NCBI GenBank assembly: GCA_037577475.1
Contig: CM075189.1
Location: 13,860,839-13,924,838, forward strand
From: Chaunax sp. Z400
Lineage: Eukaryota > Chordata > Actinopteri > Lophiiformes > Chaunacidae
Length of the DNA stretch: 64,000 nucleotides
Direction of reading: 5' to 3'
Both the position numbers and the translations under genes were made by a program. A model generated the notes under the pieces. The model made no database searches, was not told where the DNA came from, and saw only the letters and a program-made list of their open reading frames with translations. Shown piece by piece: positions 48,867 to 62,929 of this stretch; within the stretch, counting starts at the first letter, position 1, and each line of letters begins with the position of its first letter.

Positions 48867-50089
48867 TTTGTGGCAATGTTACTGAAAAATCCAGCACTGG
48901 TAAGAATAAGTTTAAAAAATATGTTTTTCCCTTCACATTTTTTTTTCTGGGTGTCTGTTGACATCTGCATGGCAAAAAATCCTTTGGAAGATGAAACCCG
49001 CTGCTGAATGACTGAATCATAAAGTAACATACAGAGTGAGGTCATAAAAGGGGCTTATTACGTCCTCTTAGAATAACTTTTAAAATAACTATATGATTCA
49101 TTGATGTATCATTGAATGTTAAAACAGCAGTTTAAATCAATTACTATTTTGTGCTCCTCCACTAAAATCATCACGCTTTTTACATTCCAACTGTTGTTTA
49201 GAGCTAAACTCAAGCCTGGAGAGATAAAGATAACTTTACCAGGGGTCATGCATAATTGCTCTCCGGCTGTGGGCGCAGTACACAGGTATGGTATGGCAAG
49301 ATTGTGATAGAAACATGAGCCTCAACCGTAAACGTGCCATGAAGGCTGGAGAATGTGAGGCCCGGTGCTGGGCTGGGATGAATTGAGTTTTCAGTCCAAG
49401 GGCGCATTCATGGATACTGTCAGAGTCAAGTTGATGAAATAAAATCATGACAAATGGTCGTTAACACAAGTGAAATATAACAGCTGCTTATCTTATCTGT
49501 GTTCTCCTTGGATGCAGTTTTATTTTTTATTTCAAATACAGGATTTCCAGTAAATATACAGTTGCTAGAGTACATTTACACAGTACAGTACAGCAGCCTG
49601 TGCATTTCAAAATATTACTTAGGACAAACTTAGCAACATTCACCATGCTTTTCATATGCACATAAAAAAAACTGTTTAAATGAAACACTGAAAAAGACTT
49701 TTTACTACTAAAGTTACTTGCGGTCCTTAAAGTTTAACACATAATTCCATACATTTTGATGAAAAAGAGAGAGCACATAAAATGATTTTCTTTGTTTCGG
49801 TGCCTAATAAAATGTCAGATAAATTTACTAAATTGCTTCAGTTTTAACATCACAGCTAGGTTTAAGGTTGTATGGGATTATATTCGCCTCAGAATGGCCA
49901 AAGGGAATCTTTCAAAATCACAAAGAGGTGTTGTGTACAAGAAGAAGAGGATTAAGATCATTAAGATCTGTTACACTGCATTAGAACTCCGAGATGACAC
50001 GGCCTTGAAGACTCGAGTACTTTAGCCAACATCAGCATCGATGCCAACATCAAACAAGTGAAGGGCAGGAAACCAAAGCCTTGAGCTGC

Positions 50090-50430
50090 GAACACAATGC
50101 AGTCTTCGCACTGGCAGGTTGTTTGTTTACATGTGGTCTGAGATAATTAGCCCAGAAGTAATGACTGCTGTCTGATGACAGCCGCTGAAACCCGATGCCC
50201 CAGTGTGACATGCTTTCCCCGTCACTCTCTCCTGCCCAACAACTGCAACTGGGTTATTTTTTGCACCGGCTGCAAGCGGGGCTTGCCTGGCGCCAGCCCC
50301 TGGGACCTGGTGAGCTAGGGGGCCTGACAGGGCCAGTGCTGCCATTCGCCCCTTAACCTCCCACGCCCTGCTGATGTCAAACGGCTCCCGGAACTCAACG
50401 CTGAAAACAATGTCATGGCGTCCCCCATTG
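50090..50430. promoter_or_regulatory. Candidate conserved non-coding block with Fox and GATA/TAAT sites
   Basis: TGTTTAC (50124-50130, Fox core) is followed by 'tctgagataattagcccaga' (GATAA overlapping TAATTA). Beyond lie a GC-richer stretch with 'ctggcgccagcccctgggac' and then 'cccccattgacagaaatgaa' (TTGACAG, a TALE-type half site). The texture is complex and repeat-free. Among the better candidates in the window. Confidence 0.3.
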
Positions 50431-50553
50431 ACAGAAATGAATGACAGACATATCTGATGTTCGTGGTTCTTCTTCAGCCATGGCTCCGTATAGAGTTTGA
50501 ACTGATTTCAGAGTTAGATGGTATTGCCATGATGCATATAGTCACTGTAGAGG

Positions 50554-50570
50554 TTTTTTTTTTTTTTTTT
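50554..50570. repeat. T17 run
   Basis: Seventeen consecutive T. No SINE or LINE body precedes or follows it that I recognise. Confidence 0.9.
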
Positions 50571-53500
50571 CCCTGAGTGGATGTTTCTTTATCTTCTGTT
50601 TGTGGAGGAGAAACGTGATTATGTTTGATTATTTAAGGTTGTTTTTTCCTAATTACATTTTTTTCCGTCAGCGCTCAAAAACATTTAAGTTATAACACTA
50701 TCCTAGTAGTCCTATGTTTGTGCATCGTGATCAGTAAAAATCAGTATATCAGATTATTTTCACAATTAATCAATTAATCATTCAGTATGCAAAGTGTCAA
50801 ATAAGTGTGTAAAAAGGCTGTCACATTTTCCCAGAGCCCCAAAGTGATGTCTTCAAATTGCTTCTTGCGTCGAAACAACAGTCCCAAACCCATGACTCTT
50901 AATCTGCTATGACAAATGAACAAGAAAAGTAATATGAAAGTATCTCTCAGTGGTACTCGAATTATCTATCGTGTACCGAGTACAGCCACCGCCCGCTGGG
51001 ACACAGCTTGGCTTGATCTTCCACAAATCTTAAGCAAACAGGCGCAACATGGTGACCATGCCATCATCATGCACTGCAGCTTTAGAGGGAAAACAATGAG
51101 CAGCTATCAAAGCTTTGCTGCCCACTAAGTGCAAAGGCCTCCAAATCTGCTGTGCTTGTAGAGGAGGGTGAGGAACCTGGCCAGCTCCCAGTCCCTGTCT
51201 GAGTCGACAGCTGAGGGAACCCTTTAGAGGTCCTGCAATCTTCCTATGTCCTTTTCAAGACCTTTAACTGCTCAACGCAAAGCATCTCAATAAATCTGAA
51301 AGTTGCGTCGTAATCTAAATTTGGAAGCCATTAGAGTTTAGGTGACACAAACTACAAGGAATGGCATTGCTAGAGCAGCTAAAAGCCACCACGCCACAGA
51401 CATGTGTCTTCCTTTTGAAGATGAGCCCACGTCTCCGGTTGTCAGTTGTTTTTTGGTTCCATGAAAATATGCTCTTTAAAGCAGCTAAGGAGGAGGGCGC
51501 GGTTACGGAAAGACATTTGAATCATGTTTCTGGTGCTGAAACGAGAAGCCGCACCTACTGAAGTTGTATTTCAGGATTGTTTATTGAGCTTGTCATAGTG
51601 TTGTGTATTTTGAGACATAGGGAGCGTGATCCGCTTTCACTCTGTTCCCCCTGTTCTTGCTTTTCTTTTTTATATGAAGATGAAGGAACAGGTTTTATAC
51701 GCTTCAAATAAAAGGTTTTGCTTTCAGGAGAGACTTTGGAATCTGGACGTCAGATGGAGATTTTATAGTGACAGCTTATTAGTAGCTCTTCTTTAAGGTC
51801 TTCCAACAAGAAGGCAACAATCCACTGTGATTTATTTGGTATAAATCTCATGGGCTTGATTGCCTTGAGTCATAATCTACTGTAGAAGCTGACATGAGGG
51901 CAGTGATGTCCGACACGTATCTCTTTTCCTCTCAAAGGTTTCGGGGTTACATCCTTGCTCTTGAAAGGCAGACACTAACATTTAAAAGGCCTGAAGGACT
52001 AAGGGGTTGCCACTTGTGACCTCCAAATGGTATTCATTCCTTGTCGGTCTTGTGTGTGAAACATTTCTGTTGACACCCTGCAATGCGGCGTTGATGAGTT
52101 AATCTAGCAGCTGAGTGTGTCCTTTAACTACACCCAACCCCCTGTAGATTTTCAGAAGAAAAGCACCCCTTATCTCCACGGGAGCGAGGGGAAAATAAAG
52201 TCCCGGTGGCCGTAAATTCACAAAATACCAGTTCAAGAACGACTAAATGCAGCCTCCTTTGCGTACGGAATACCATAACATGACTTTTTACGACTCAACC
52301 TCACTTGAGAGTTAAAGTGATCACTAAACAGCAATCCGGTTGAAGTCAGGGCTTTGGGAGCATGGAGTATTTTGTATCTTGTGTTCAAGGGGTCTACAAA
52401 AGTAGGTTTGACAAAGACAAACAAAGGGCATAGCAAAAGAAACACGTTTGTTCTTCACACTTAGACCTCGTAGAAGTTTAAACAGGGTTTTCTGGACATT
52501 GTAACTGGTATTGCCGTGTCACTCTTGAACTCCTAGCCCTGCAGGTCCCAGTGGAGATGACAGGATGGGGCAGCGTTACTGCTGGGTATTACTTTAACCA
52601 TGCTGGATAGCGTCCAGGGATGTCTGAGATCAGGAAAACAAAAATAGGCTTAGAGTATGCTCAGCCCTAAGTATGAAATCCACACTAAGGCTCGAAGCCT
52701 TATTGTATGTGTGGGCCGCTCTGCGGATATCACTTACTTCTCAGAACCATCTTGTAACCTGGGCTTATTAGACAGCCTTAATAAGGAAATCTGACAGCTG
52801 AGGCAAGTTCTTTTCGAACCATACCAATGTAGGTTTTAACATAGTGATGAAGTGGCTGTTTTGACATCATAGATTGTATTATTGAAAATGTTTCCATTGG
52901 CAGAAGTGTCGCTGCCGGAATAGGTTTCGTAAAATTACCCCTTCGTCCAAAAAGGAATGTAAAAGCACAACAACATGACACATCACACACAACAACTTCA
53001 GTAAATTCTGACACCAACACACCAGGACCTGAGTATTAGCACAGGAATATTCGTTACATTTCTTGTCTGATTAGTTTGGGCATTGACCCACAACATTGCT
53101 AGTTTGCAGTTTTTACCCTTGCAGGAAAAGCACAGTAAAAAGTTGGTTCCAACGGCTGCATGCAAGTAAGCTTTTCACTGTGGGAAAGTCTGGTCCATGA
53201 TCAGCGGGGTTCCTGCTCAGAAGGGAGGGGAACTTAGCATGCAAGATAGATCTAAAGGTGGCAATGACTAGTGTATTCTTTCACACTGACAGCTCCTCTG
53301 ACATCTTGGAATTTATCTGTTGCAGCATATTTTCACGGGCTTTAGACAGTGCCCTGGATGCCTCATGGGTATATCTCACTTACTGTATGGACAGAAACAG
53401 CTGTAAATAGAGACCTGACTGGAAAACGAGGCATTTCTTTAGGCATATGACACGTCACACTCACAAGAATGTGCATCATCTTCCAGAGTTCTTCCGTAAG

Positions 53501-54159
53501 AGCCACTATCTTTCTTTACAGGGAAATTGATTTGTTTGTGTCGTGCAACAGATGCAGTAAACTCCCCCAGAAGCCTGCTGGGTTTCTTCCTGACAGTTTG
53601 ACACCCACAAGGCAAAGGTGAACAGCAAGTGTGGCGCTATCAACAGCCTTAGCTTATTAGCCTGCTGCCTTGACACTAGATCCTGTAGGCTTATTACGAG
53701 GGATGAGTAACACGAGCCAAAATAAACTTGTCTTATGGAACTCGGCGTGATGACTTAAAGTGCAAATTGTGTGTACCATGACAAACTAAAGAAAAGTGCA
53801 GAAGACACAACCAGTTAAGTGTTTGTTGCACAGTTTTTCATTTTAGTTTTAACTTTAATGGAATTAATTGTGAATTATCTATTAGCAAAGCCTTAACCTG
53901 ATTTTAAAGTTTCCACTGCCTAAACCTTAAAAGCTCTGAATACCCCATATGATAAATGTTAATAATTTCATAAATAAATATGCTAGCCATATGTAATATT
54001 GTCACAGCCGAGCGGTGGAGAAATGTAATTTTTGCATTCTTCACCTCCAAAACACGAAATCTGTTTTTCAGAATTTGTGATTGTTTGTTTGTTTACAACA
54101 TTTTTGCTTTTCCTTTGTCTTTAAAAGGCCAAAAAAAAACCTCACTTTGATACTGATGA

Positions 54160-54208
54160 CCAGGGATTTTCTAAAAAAATAAAAAAATAAAATAAAATAA
54201 ATAAAAAT
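54160..54208. repeat. A-rich simple repeat (AAAAT)n-like
   Basis: Imperfect AAAAT and AAAT units. No transposon body recognised upstream. Confidence 0.8.
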
Positions 54209-56578
54209 GTGTTAGTTTCCAGAAACACATGCATGTTCTGTGTGGGCATACTGTAACATACAAATCGAACCTCTTGTTTCTGTGTACTTCAGGTGCTGCA
54301 GGAAAAATGGCCAAATGCCAGAAAGTAAAGTCCGTTTATTTCTGCTTCGGCCCAGTTGTTCTTGTCTTTAACACACAGACACTCAAGCCACAACTTGAGC
54401 CCATTTGTTATCTGTTGCCTCGGCACAAGTTATTTAGCCTGTCAGCAGAATGATAAACTCTCCCCTGCTATGGGTGTCACTTCGACAGCTAGCTCTCACA
54501 TTTAACCAATAAACCAATAACGTGGACAGGAATCCAGAGTTTTAGCGCCGATATAAGACGTCAACGGCGTTGAAAAGCGACAGCTGCTCTCACAGAATGA
54601 TCAATAACACCAAATGACAACAAATGATGCTTTTGTATCACGAGTAACAAACATGTTTTATAGACTGCATCTGACATAATTGAAAAATAGCAACCAAGGA
54701 ATTTTTTCTCAACCTTTTTCTTCGCCTCAAATATTTTTATGAATTGTTTGGATTCCGGTCGACCCGCTGTGAGCTATATTGAAGCTCTGGGTGTTGTACA
54801 CAGAAAAGACTTTGTGCCCGGTACTACCATTAATCACAGTTAACTTGACATTACAGGACTTCTTTATTGGAGGCTAGAGTTGGACGTGGGGTCAGGGCAA
54901 GGTCAAGGCGAGGTTCATTTCTGTGAATTTGTTGCAGCTCTCCTGAACCTTTTCTGAAAACCAGACCATTCACTTACTTTCTCAAAATAAGTTTCCTCTT
55001 CCTGTAGCTAATGTCTGACCGAGGTTTCTGTCTTTCCTCGCCAATTCTCTTGATCTGCTAACTCGAGGTTAAATAATCCTGTGTTGATTAAAGAAGTCTA
55101 ACATGGAAAATATTTTCATCTGTATTAAAAATGAAACAGGCTTTTGTTCCAGAGAGTACGTCTTTGTGCTTGGACATGGACCAGCTGTAATTTTAACCAA
55201 TTTAAGATATTAATCTCAATTTCGTTTTAACTATATCGAGACCCAGAGGGCATTTATTTCCTCAAACAACCTGGGTCGGACTTCAAAGACCTGTGTCTTT
55301 ATTTGTCTTCATGCAGCCTCGGTTCTAAAATCTCTGATCGCATGACGACGATGATGGCCTCAATGTCCTCGTCACTCCTCCCAGTAAAACCATAATTGGA
55401 TGTTTTGACAGTGGCCAATTGCTTGGAATTCCCTCTCTTTCACTGCTCCGCTTTGACGAGGTGATTTTTGGATCAGCCGCCATTTCATTAGCCCCGGGGA
55501 GAAAGTGGTGCGTTTCTCTTCATGCTAGTCGAGTGTGGAAATTGCCACCTCTGATTTATTAGCTTCCTGTCACCAAGAGGTTATGAATGAACCGCCCCTT
55601 CTTCAAGCCACTCCGGAGATCCTCATGTGCAAAGGACTTGAGAAAGTCTACTGCTGCGGTTGAGCATTCTATATGATTCCTCATCATACGTAGGTCAGGA
55701 AATGACAGCAAGAGCCTGAACTCCACTGGTTGAGGAGCAAAATATTATCTCTCAGGATTTAAACCAGAGCGTAATCCCATGTTATATATTCTCTATTTCT
55801 ATGAACCTGATGTAAAGAGATTTTTTTTAATTATTGACTTAGAAATTGAGTTCTGTCAGTATCAAAATAAGCCCCAAATTAGTTTAAACATGTAAAAAAA
55901 AAAAAAAAAAATTTTTTTTTTAAAGAAAATTATTATACCTTTTTTCAGACAAAATAATGATATATTGTTTTAATGTAGCTAGTTGATACTGTTTGATGTC
56001 CAATTTAACATGTAAGCATTTAAAATGTGGATTTCGCTCCTCCTTTCCCTTTCAATCCTTCATGATGTGATGGTAATAAATTATATTTTAATGTGAAAAT
56101 TTCCTGTCTAATTGCAAAACAACAATCCAACATATATGGTATAGTAACAGTACATACGGTGTTGGAGGAAGTTCCCTCATAAACTTCGAGGAACTGCTCC
56201 ACGGTGCTGCCACATTCAGCTGTTACTTCACTTTAAAATTGGACAGAATGCCCTCAGTGTTCCTTTGAATGAAAGTGTCCATTAGATGGCTGAGACTCTG
56301 AGGAATAGTTAAGCTTACACATGTGGAAAGAAGTTGGGCTATGCTGTCTCTACTTGGCAAGATGTCAGAGTCCTGCTCTATACATTTGTCATGACCCCAA
56401 TTTTGGCTGCTGCTGCGGCTCCCTCCAGCTGGCAGCAGGGCTGGGACGGACACCAAGTTGAGGTCTGACCCCTGCTGACTGAAATGAGGCTTGTATTCAG
56501 GTCCTGTTGCCGGGGTATAGCATTTACCATTAACGTCTGGTGTAACTGCAGCCAGTTAGATGCAGCTCACAATTTACA
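54209..56578. other. Non-coding DNA with one candidate regulatory block
   Basis: No gene is supported. An A19-T10 palindromic tract lies at 55893-55921. The candidate block at 55360-55640 is listed separately. Confidence 0.45.
55360..55640. promoter_or_regulatory. Candidate conserved non-coding block
   Basis: Contains 'ttttgacagtggccaattgc' (TTGACAG half site and an inverted CCAAT), 'ccatttcattagccccgggg' and 'tctgatttattagcttcctg'. Repeat-free over 280 bp with several ATTA cores. Texture- and motif-based. Confidence 0.27.
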
Positions 56579-56618
56579 ATTTAGCACTTCATGCCTGAGC
56601 TGGCATGAAGTGCTAAAT
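56579..56618. repeat. Perfect 17-bp inverted repeat, 6-base loop
   Basis: Left arm 56579-56595 (ATTTAGCACTTCATGCC) and right arm 56602-56618 are exact reverse complements around the loop TGAGCT. The 40-base unit is otherwise isolated, with no similar arms nearby. It can form a cruciform in DNA or a stem-loop in RNA. Confidence 0.9.
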
Positions 56619-59600
56619 CAGTTATTGCTTTAAAAAAATGTTGCCAAGAGGTTAGGGATTACAAAAACCACTGCTGGCGCTGTTGCAAACACATCACAAC
56701 TGTGTGCGTGTATGTACTAGGTTTGCCACCATGTGCACGAGGGAACCAATGCTCATATTCAGACTGGTGTAGATATCTCTCTCTCTGTGTGTGTGCAGGC
56801 AAGGATACCTTTGTAAGTTTGTGCACTCGCTTGTATTTGTATGTGTCAGTGTTGTTGTCAGAGGCTGTTGCCATAGTGTCAAACAGTTTAAGAAGTCTTT
56901 GCTGACGGACCGGCCACCTGCTGGAGGGAGAAGCCCCACAGAGAGACGAGGGGAGGAAAGAGAGGACAGGGGGAGAGGAGAGAGGGTAGGGAGACAAAAG
57001 AGGAAGGTATAATGGCACTAATGGGACCACCTGGACTGATCGTGAGCTGACTCATCTTTGCTCCACTTCTCTCTGCGATGCACATGCAAAGTGTTAAATA
57101 CTTGGATTTCTTTTTTCCGTCTTGGAGCTCAGATCACTAACATTCACCTCATGTGAAAATGTGACACAGCTGAATTCGAGTATGTCAATCTGTCTTCATA
57201 AATGATCAATTCATAGAAATTCATATTTCTAATGTTATCTGTCATCCTAGCAGACAGGTCTAAACAATACTGGTGTGTTTTAAAGTGCCAATAAGGCGTT
57301 CATCGAACACTTGAGCATCTCACAGTATAATTGTACTGATTTAAGTGAGTACTGTCGTATGGTAGTGTTCATGCCACATCGTAACCGCTTCACTTTCTTT
57401 GCACATGAATGGAAATCCAATATTGACTATATCGCTCTGTTTTGGTCTCCACCAGCTTAGAAAAATGGTTTGTTTTCGCTTGCAAGATGTTTGAATTTCT
57501 CCACCAGGTACATCTTTGTCTGTCTTCGACTCCAATCGTGCGACTTTGTTTACTTGAAACAGCTACAACAGTTTTTAGGCATGCAAGATTGGTTGGCAGG
57601 TGGGTTGCCATGAAGTTTGGAATACAGATTAACATTCCTCTCAGGATGAATTGAAATCTCCTCTCTTTTTCTCTAGCGTCTAGTGTGCAATAGTTGTCTG
57701 AATACCTTCAACACTAATGACATTCCCATCAGCCTCAGTTCTACTTTGTCTTGAGTGCTAATTAGCGAATGTATCATGCCAACACGCTAGCCTAACACGG
57801 TGAACATGGTGCTGCAGCAGCGAACATACTTCCCTGCTGTTCAGTCTGTAAGTGTGAGCATTGTTTGCATGGTAACAATAGCATTTAGCGCAACGTATCC
57901 GTGCGTCTCATTACACAGAAACACTAGCATGACTCTAGACTCTTGTTCTTCTGCAAAAACAAGTATGGCAAACCTGTGCACTGCTGCAGGAACATCTTTA
58001 AATGAGGTCCAGAGGTCACACAACCTCTTCAATAGTGCAGCTATACCATTAAAATAATTCAAATAAATGGGTAAAATAAAGGTAAATCATTAATGGTTTG
58101 TTCATGAGGAAGATTCAGGCCTGTATTAACATGAGTTCCAGCACAGGGATAATATTTCTGTTTTGCACCTGTGCACCTGAAAGAATTAAAGTATGTCACA
58201 CTTGTCTTTACAAATAGACATGAGTAGTGGCTGAAGAATGACGTGTCCTTTCCAGCTATGCCAGTGTATGCTCTATTAAATACACGTCTGTTTGATGTGT
58301 GTAAAACTATGACATGAATCACAACCACGTCCAACCACACCATAAGCTTAGCAGAAAGCTCAGGCACCATGTAGTACTGCTATGTTGTACTGCACGCTGG
58401 AATCAATTACTCATAACATGAATATTTCTATCCTATTGTGTTGCCTTTAAGAATTCATTCAAATCATTTTTCATTTCATAAGAAGAACGCAACTGTACTT
58501 AATGTTATTTACTGCAAAATATTTCATATAGAATTTTTCAAATAGATTCTATGTGTTTTTAGGCTTGTTTTAGTTGGCAGTGTCATCTTTACATTTTTTA
58601 ACACTTGGCCATGGCTTTAACTTTTGAATGTTTGATTTATTTTTTATTTTTTTTATGGAACTCCTTTCAAGAATGCCTGTTGATTTCTGTTACAAAGTCA
58701 CACTTCTCTGGACAGATCCTCTAATTATACTTGCAAAAATAAAAACAACATGTCAAAACACAACATTTAAGCGCTGCATATGGGGCAAAAGTGCTAAAGC
58801 TAATTTTGTAACCGCGTGGCTCGGTTATGATTTGATTCGATGCCATCTGGCGACAGCTTTCAGCAGAAGCTGGCATAGGTCCACAACCTTACTTCCATTG
58901 CACCAGTAATGCTTACTGTCTATTTATACAGTGCGAGCAAATGGCCGTAGCAGGTTTCATGGGATGGCATTAACAAGCAGAGACGTCTGAACAAAGGAAC
59001 CGATGGATATGAAGTGTTATGTGTGGAGGGAGAAGGCAGCTCAAGGGGGATGGTTGAGATGATTTCCTCATTGTTGAAAAGCATCCACTTCCTCACATCA
59101 GAGCAGGGGATGTTTTTCAAAGGCGGGGTTGCCCGTCTTCTTCATTTGCCCCAGGGACTGGGTACAACTGGGGCAATCTGGGAGAGTCACCACACCCCGT
59201 CCCCCCGTCCCCCCTTTACCAGACTTCACCCCATTGTTTGCCCTCCTGGGGTTTCAACACAAGCCGGACCACCTTCGGTCTTCGTCACGCATTGTTCACC
59301 CCTGTATTGCGACAGACCCCGTTTTACCACGGCTGCACTGGGACATCTGGTCTTACAGCGGCGGCCACCTGTTTCTGAGGAGGGATCGTTCACAAAACTG
59401 AGATCCATGATATGCCCATTTGTCGGCTGCATTAGTTTCAGCGTGTCATGTGATGTGACAGACTAAGCTCTGTACTCAGTAGTATCTCAAATTTCCCATT
59501 AAATATGAACAGAAAGAGAGCGAGAGGGGGATGAGTGGTAATTAGGTTTTTCCATTTCGTACAGTATGCGTCACGCTGTACAGATACAGGGCCTGATAGG

Positions 59601-60629
59601 AGAACATAACAGTGTTAGTTCAGCGCAGTTTTTCATTGGAGGAATGCTGCGAATGTGAGGTCGGCTCATACTAAAAACTGAATATGAAACTGCTTTCCTG
59701 AGAGAAAGATGTTTACTCCCTCTAATCAGAGGTCACGATCAGATACAGCACCAATATAGCCGGGGCAGATCCACCGTCTCAGTAAAAGGACACCTGCTGT
59801 CATGGAGCCTCCATCTCAGCCTCTTTGAAAGACTGTCTGCAGACTCTATGCACCACCCCTTTTAAGTCAGTTGATAAAAATCTTTTTTAATAACTTAATC
59901 CTTTCTTTAATGATACAATAAACCAAGAGCATTGATTTCAAAATGACCTGCACAGAGTTTAAAATGCTATAACGCAGTCAAATGTAAGAAGAATATAGTT
60001 CGTCCATCTGGCAGGAAAAAGTACACATTCATAAATTACTTCAAAAAGATGCTTAACAAGCAGTCAATGACTGGATTTATAGGTGAAACCCTCTGTGTGA
60101 TATTAATAGATATGAAAATACGAGGCTTACATATAGAGCACTTAGCAAAAGTCATGGCCATTTGCCCATCGCTTGTCAAATCTATGTCCAGATGCGCTCC
60201 TTGAGAACAGCCGCGACGCTAACAATGTGCCAAGAGAAACAGGAGGACAGCACATGAACAAAGTATCGCATCTCAAGAAAGAAGGGAGAGAAGACAGAGA
60301 TCGAGGAAGACTGAGAATCCGGGTCACATTTACATGAAGTCAGGTGAAGCGAGATAATGACACGATGCCTCTTTTGTGTTGCAGCTTGGAAGTTGAGAGA
60401 TGACATATTTAAGTCATTAACAGGTGCAGCTCCAAATATCGTTTTATTTGTAAATTTCAAAATAAACTGCAAGAGACATAATTTAAGGTGAGCCTTCTGT
60501 GAATCACTTCAATTGAATACAACAAGTGGGCAAAAGAGACTCTTTATATTTATTGGTAGTCGGTGTATGTCAACCTCAATGAAGTGAAACAAACACAGAG
60601 CTGTGAGTAGTAAGTCTACGGGAAGGAAA

Positions 60630-60890
60630 GAGGGGAATGGCAGCCAATTGCACTCAGCAGAGGCTGCAGCCTAATGCCGTAAAGCTGAGTCTCACTGTAA
60701 TAAAGCCCCTTAGAAAGAAACAACAGATCATTTTTCTTCGACTATTGTTCATTACTGCCGTCATGATCTTTGTTTCTCCAGTCAACACAGCCAAATTAAA
60801 CAAATCTGCACACTACGGCTGTATTCTGACCAAATCAGGCGCTGCTATAATAACAGTGGTCCTCCCATTCATTTGAGAGTGAGGACTGCA
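60630..60890. promoter_or_regulatory. Candidate conserved non-coding block
   Basis: Complex sequence with 'cagccaattgcactcagcag', 'gactattgttcattactgcc' (SOX-like ATTGTT beside ATTA) and 'gctgctataataacagtggt'. A 79-codon plus frame covers it (60637-60876) but has no recognisable domain. I favour non-coding. Confidence 0.22.
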
Positions 60891-62929
60891 TTTTGGCGGC
60901 AGCTGTGGACCACAGGGCATGTCACCCCCCACCCCCCCAAAAAAAATACAGAATCAACTTTTGGAGAAATGCAAAGTGACATCACTCAGATATGGCAGTG
61001 ATCTGGTAAACACTATTGATCTGATTAGATTTCACAGGAATGCCACACAACATCATAAATTTTATGAACATATCAACAGTAATGTAAATGTAATTGTTCC
61101 GATACTAAACTGTTCTGGCAGCAGGAGAAGAAATACAACCAGCAATTATCTTGAAATAACAGTTGATTTCTCCACAGCCAAAATCTCCTCAAACAAATGA
61201 GAAAACAAAACTTTTTCTTTTTTTTTTGTTTCTTTTTTTTTTAGCTGCAGCTGATGTCTTCACACAAATGGGCCATGTAATAACACTCCCATACCACCAC
61301 ACAACCCTGGGCTAATCCCCAGCCTAACAGGCATAAAGAGAGGCCGGGACCATTGCTAATACCTGTGTCCGATCGTTAAAGATTAACTTACCACATGGCT
61401 GGAAAGCAGTGTTTCACAGCCTTTTTTTTTTGTTGTTTTTTAAATTTCAAGTCTGTTTCACTGCCCAGCAGCACAGATGAATGTTGTGTATGCTGGGCTG
61501 CACCTTTAGCAACACCCAGTAGTGATGTCACTGCATACTGACATCACCCTTGAGTGCATTTCAACGTCACTGTACCCGAGGTGAAACATCAAGCAGTTAT
61601 CAGGTTAACTTTTCACCATTGATTCATTTTCTTCATGATGAGGATTTCTATGTATTTCTATAATATTTGAGTGTTGTCCTAATGGATAAAAAAATGAGCT
61701 GATGTGTAAACCTCTCTCTGCATGTGTGTGAGACTTAGTATTTTAAAAAAAATTAAAAAATCAGTGTGTATGCATGCAGGAATGCGTGTGTTTTGTGTAT
61801 TTTACTCAGCACTCACTGGCAAGAAAAGACGAGGAGAGTTGGGAGGGGGGGCAGTTAAGGGAAACACATCCAACTTCCTCTCTGTAAGTAAAAGGCACAC
61901 TCTGGGGTAGAACGACCGACCGAGTGGGTGTTTCTCGTCAGGGGGTAAAAACAACCACGAGTAAGAGTTTCTTCACACCCGCCTTGTTAATTAGCTTCCC
62001 AATGGTGCTCGGAAAGTTTTCGCCTCACCTCACCCAGCAGGGAGGAGCAGGGGAAATGTCTCACAACTTCACAGGAAAGAGGGAAAAGTTATTGCAGAGC
62101 CGTCTTGTGCCAACTTTTGCACAATAAAGCATATTTATTAAAAGTTTTATATATACAATTTCTCTCACCGATCGATGTGGTGCCTGTAAACGCATCAGTG
62201 AGGGTGATTTTTTTTTTTAATCATTCAGAGTAACAAAGCAATAAGTCAAGTTATATGTTACACATTATGACATTTATTGCAAGGTGAAAAGAAAATATTC
62301 AATACCTCACCAGTATGAAACATGATATCGTGCTTTTATTTTGTTGATTAAGGACTTTGAAGCCACATAGTGTGCTTTCTGGAGTACATGACATCGTGTG
62401 ATCAATTCTTAAGCTGAAGTAGGGATCCAGAAAGTAAACTCCAGCTCTATTTCCCAATAGTACTACACACAGGCAAAGGTACAGTATGCATTTACAGTTT
62501 GGTCCACCTTTCCTCACTATTCCTATATTGTCCACACGGGCCTTGTTTGTGTGTTTCTTAAAATCCTCAAGAGAGGATTAGATGCACAGATGCAGATGGT
62601 CAAAACAAAATAAGAAAGGTAAATGTGTCCATAGGCATCTTAAGCAAAATCACTTTTTAAAGTTGTGTCATTATATTGTGTATGTGTGAGAGGACATGCT
62701 GCCTGCTCACTGCTTGCTTTGCACATGCATGACGCTGCAATTACAGATGCATCAATATGAATATTGATATCAGGGAATTAATGCAGCTGCACTGTGTTTG
62801 TATGGCTCTAGTTTAATCAGAGAGAGGAGTGTTTTTTGTTTATGTATTTATTTATTCATTTGTTTGTTACTGCAGATATATTGGATCATGTGTCCCTTTT
62901 AAACCAGACAGTTGAGGTCCAGGTTTCTG

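Larger units (their letters stand above)
43722..54159. other. Repeat-poor non-coding block
   Basis: More than 10 kb with only one short (TTG)6, one T17 run and one small hairpin repeat, and no transposon I recognise. Open frames are short. The longest, 157 codons at 46484-46957, is within what chance gives in a window this size. Candidate regulatory blocks at 47960-48430 and 50090-50430 are listed separately, and much of 51560-53760 has the same complex, even texture. Confidence 0.45.

Noticed and set aside
59014..59466. 150-codon frame overlapping a 90-codon frame in another phase
   Set aside because: The region is C-rich ('ccgtccccccgtcccccctt'), which lowers stop-codon frequency. No domain was recognised in either frame.
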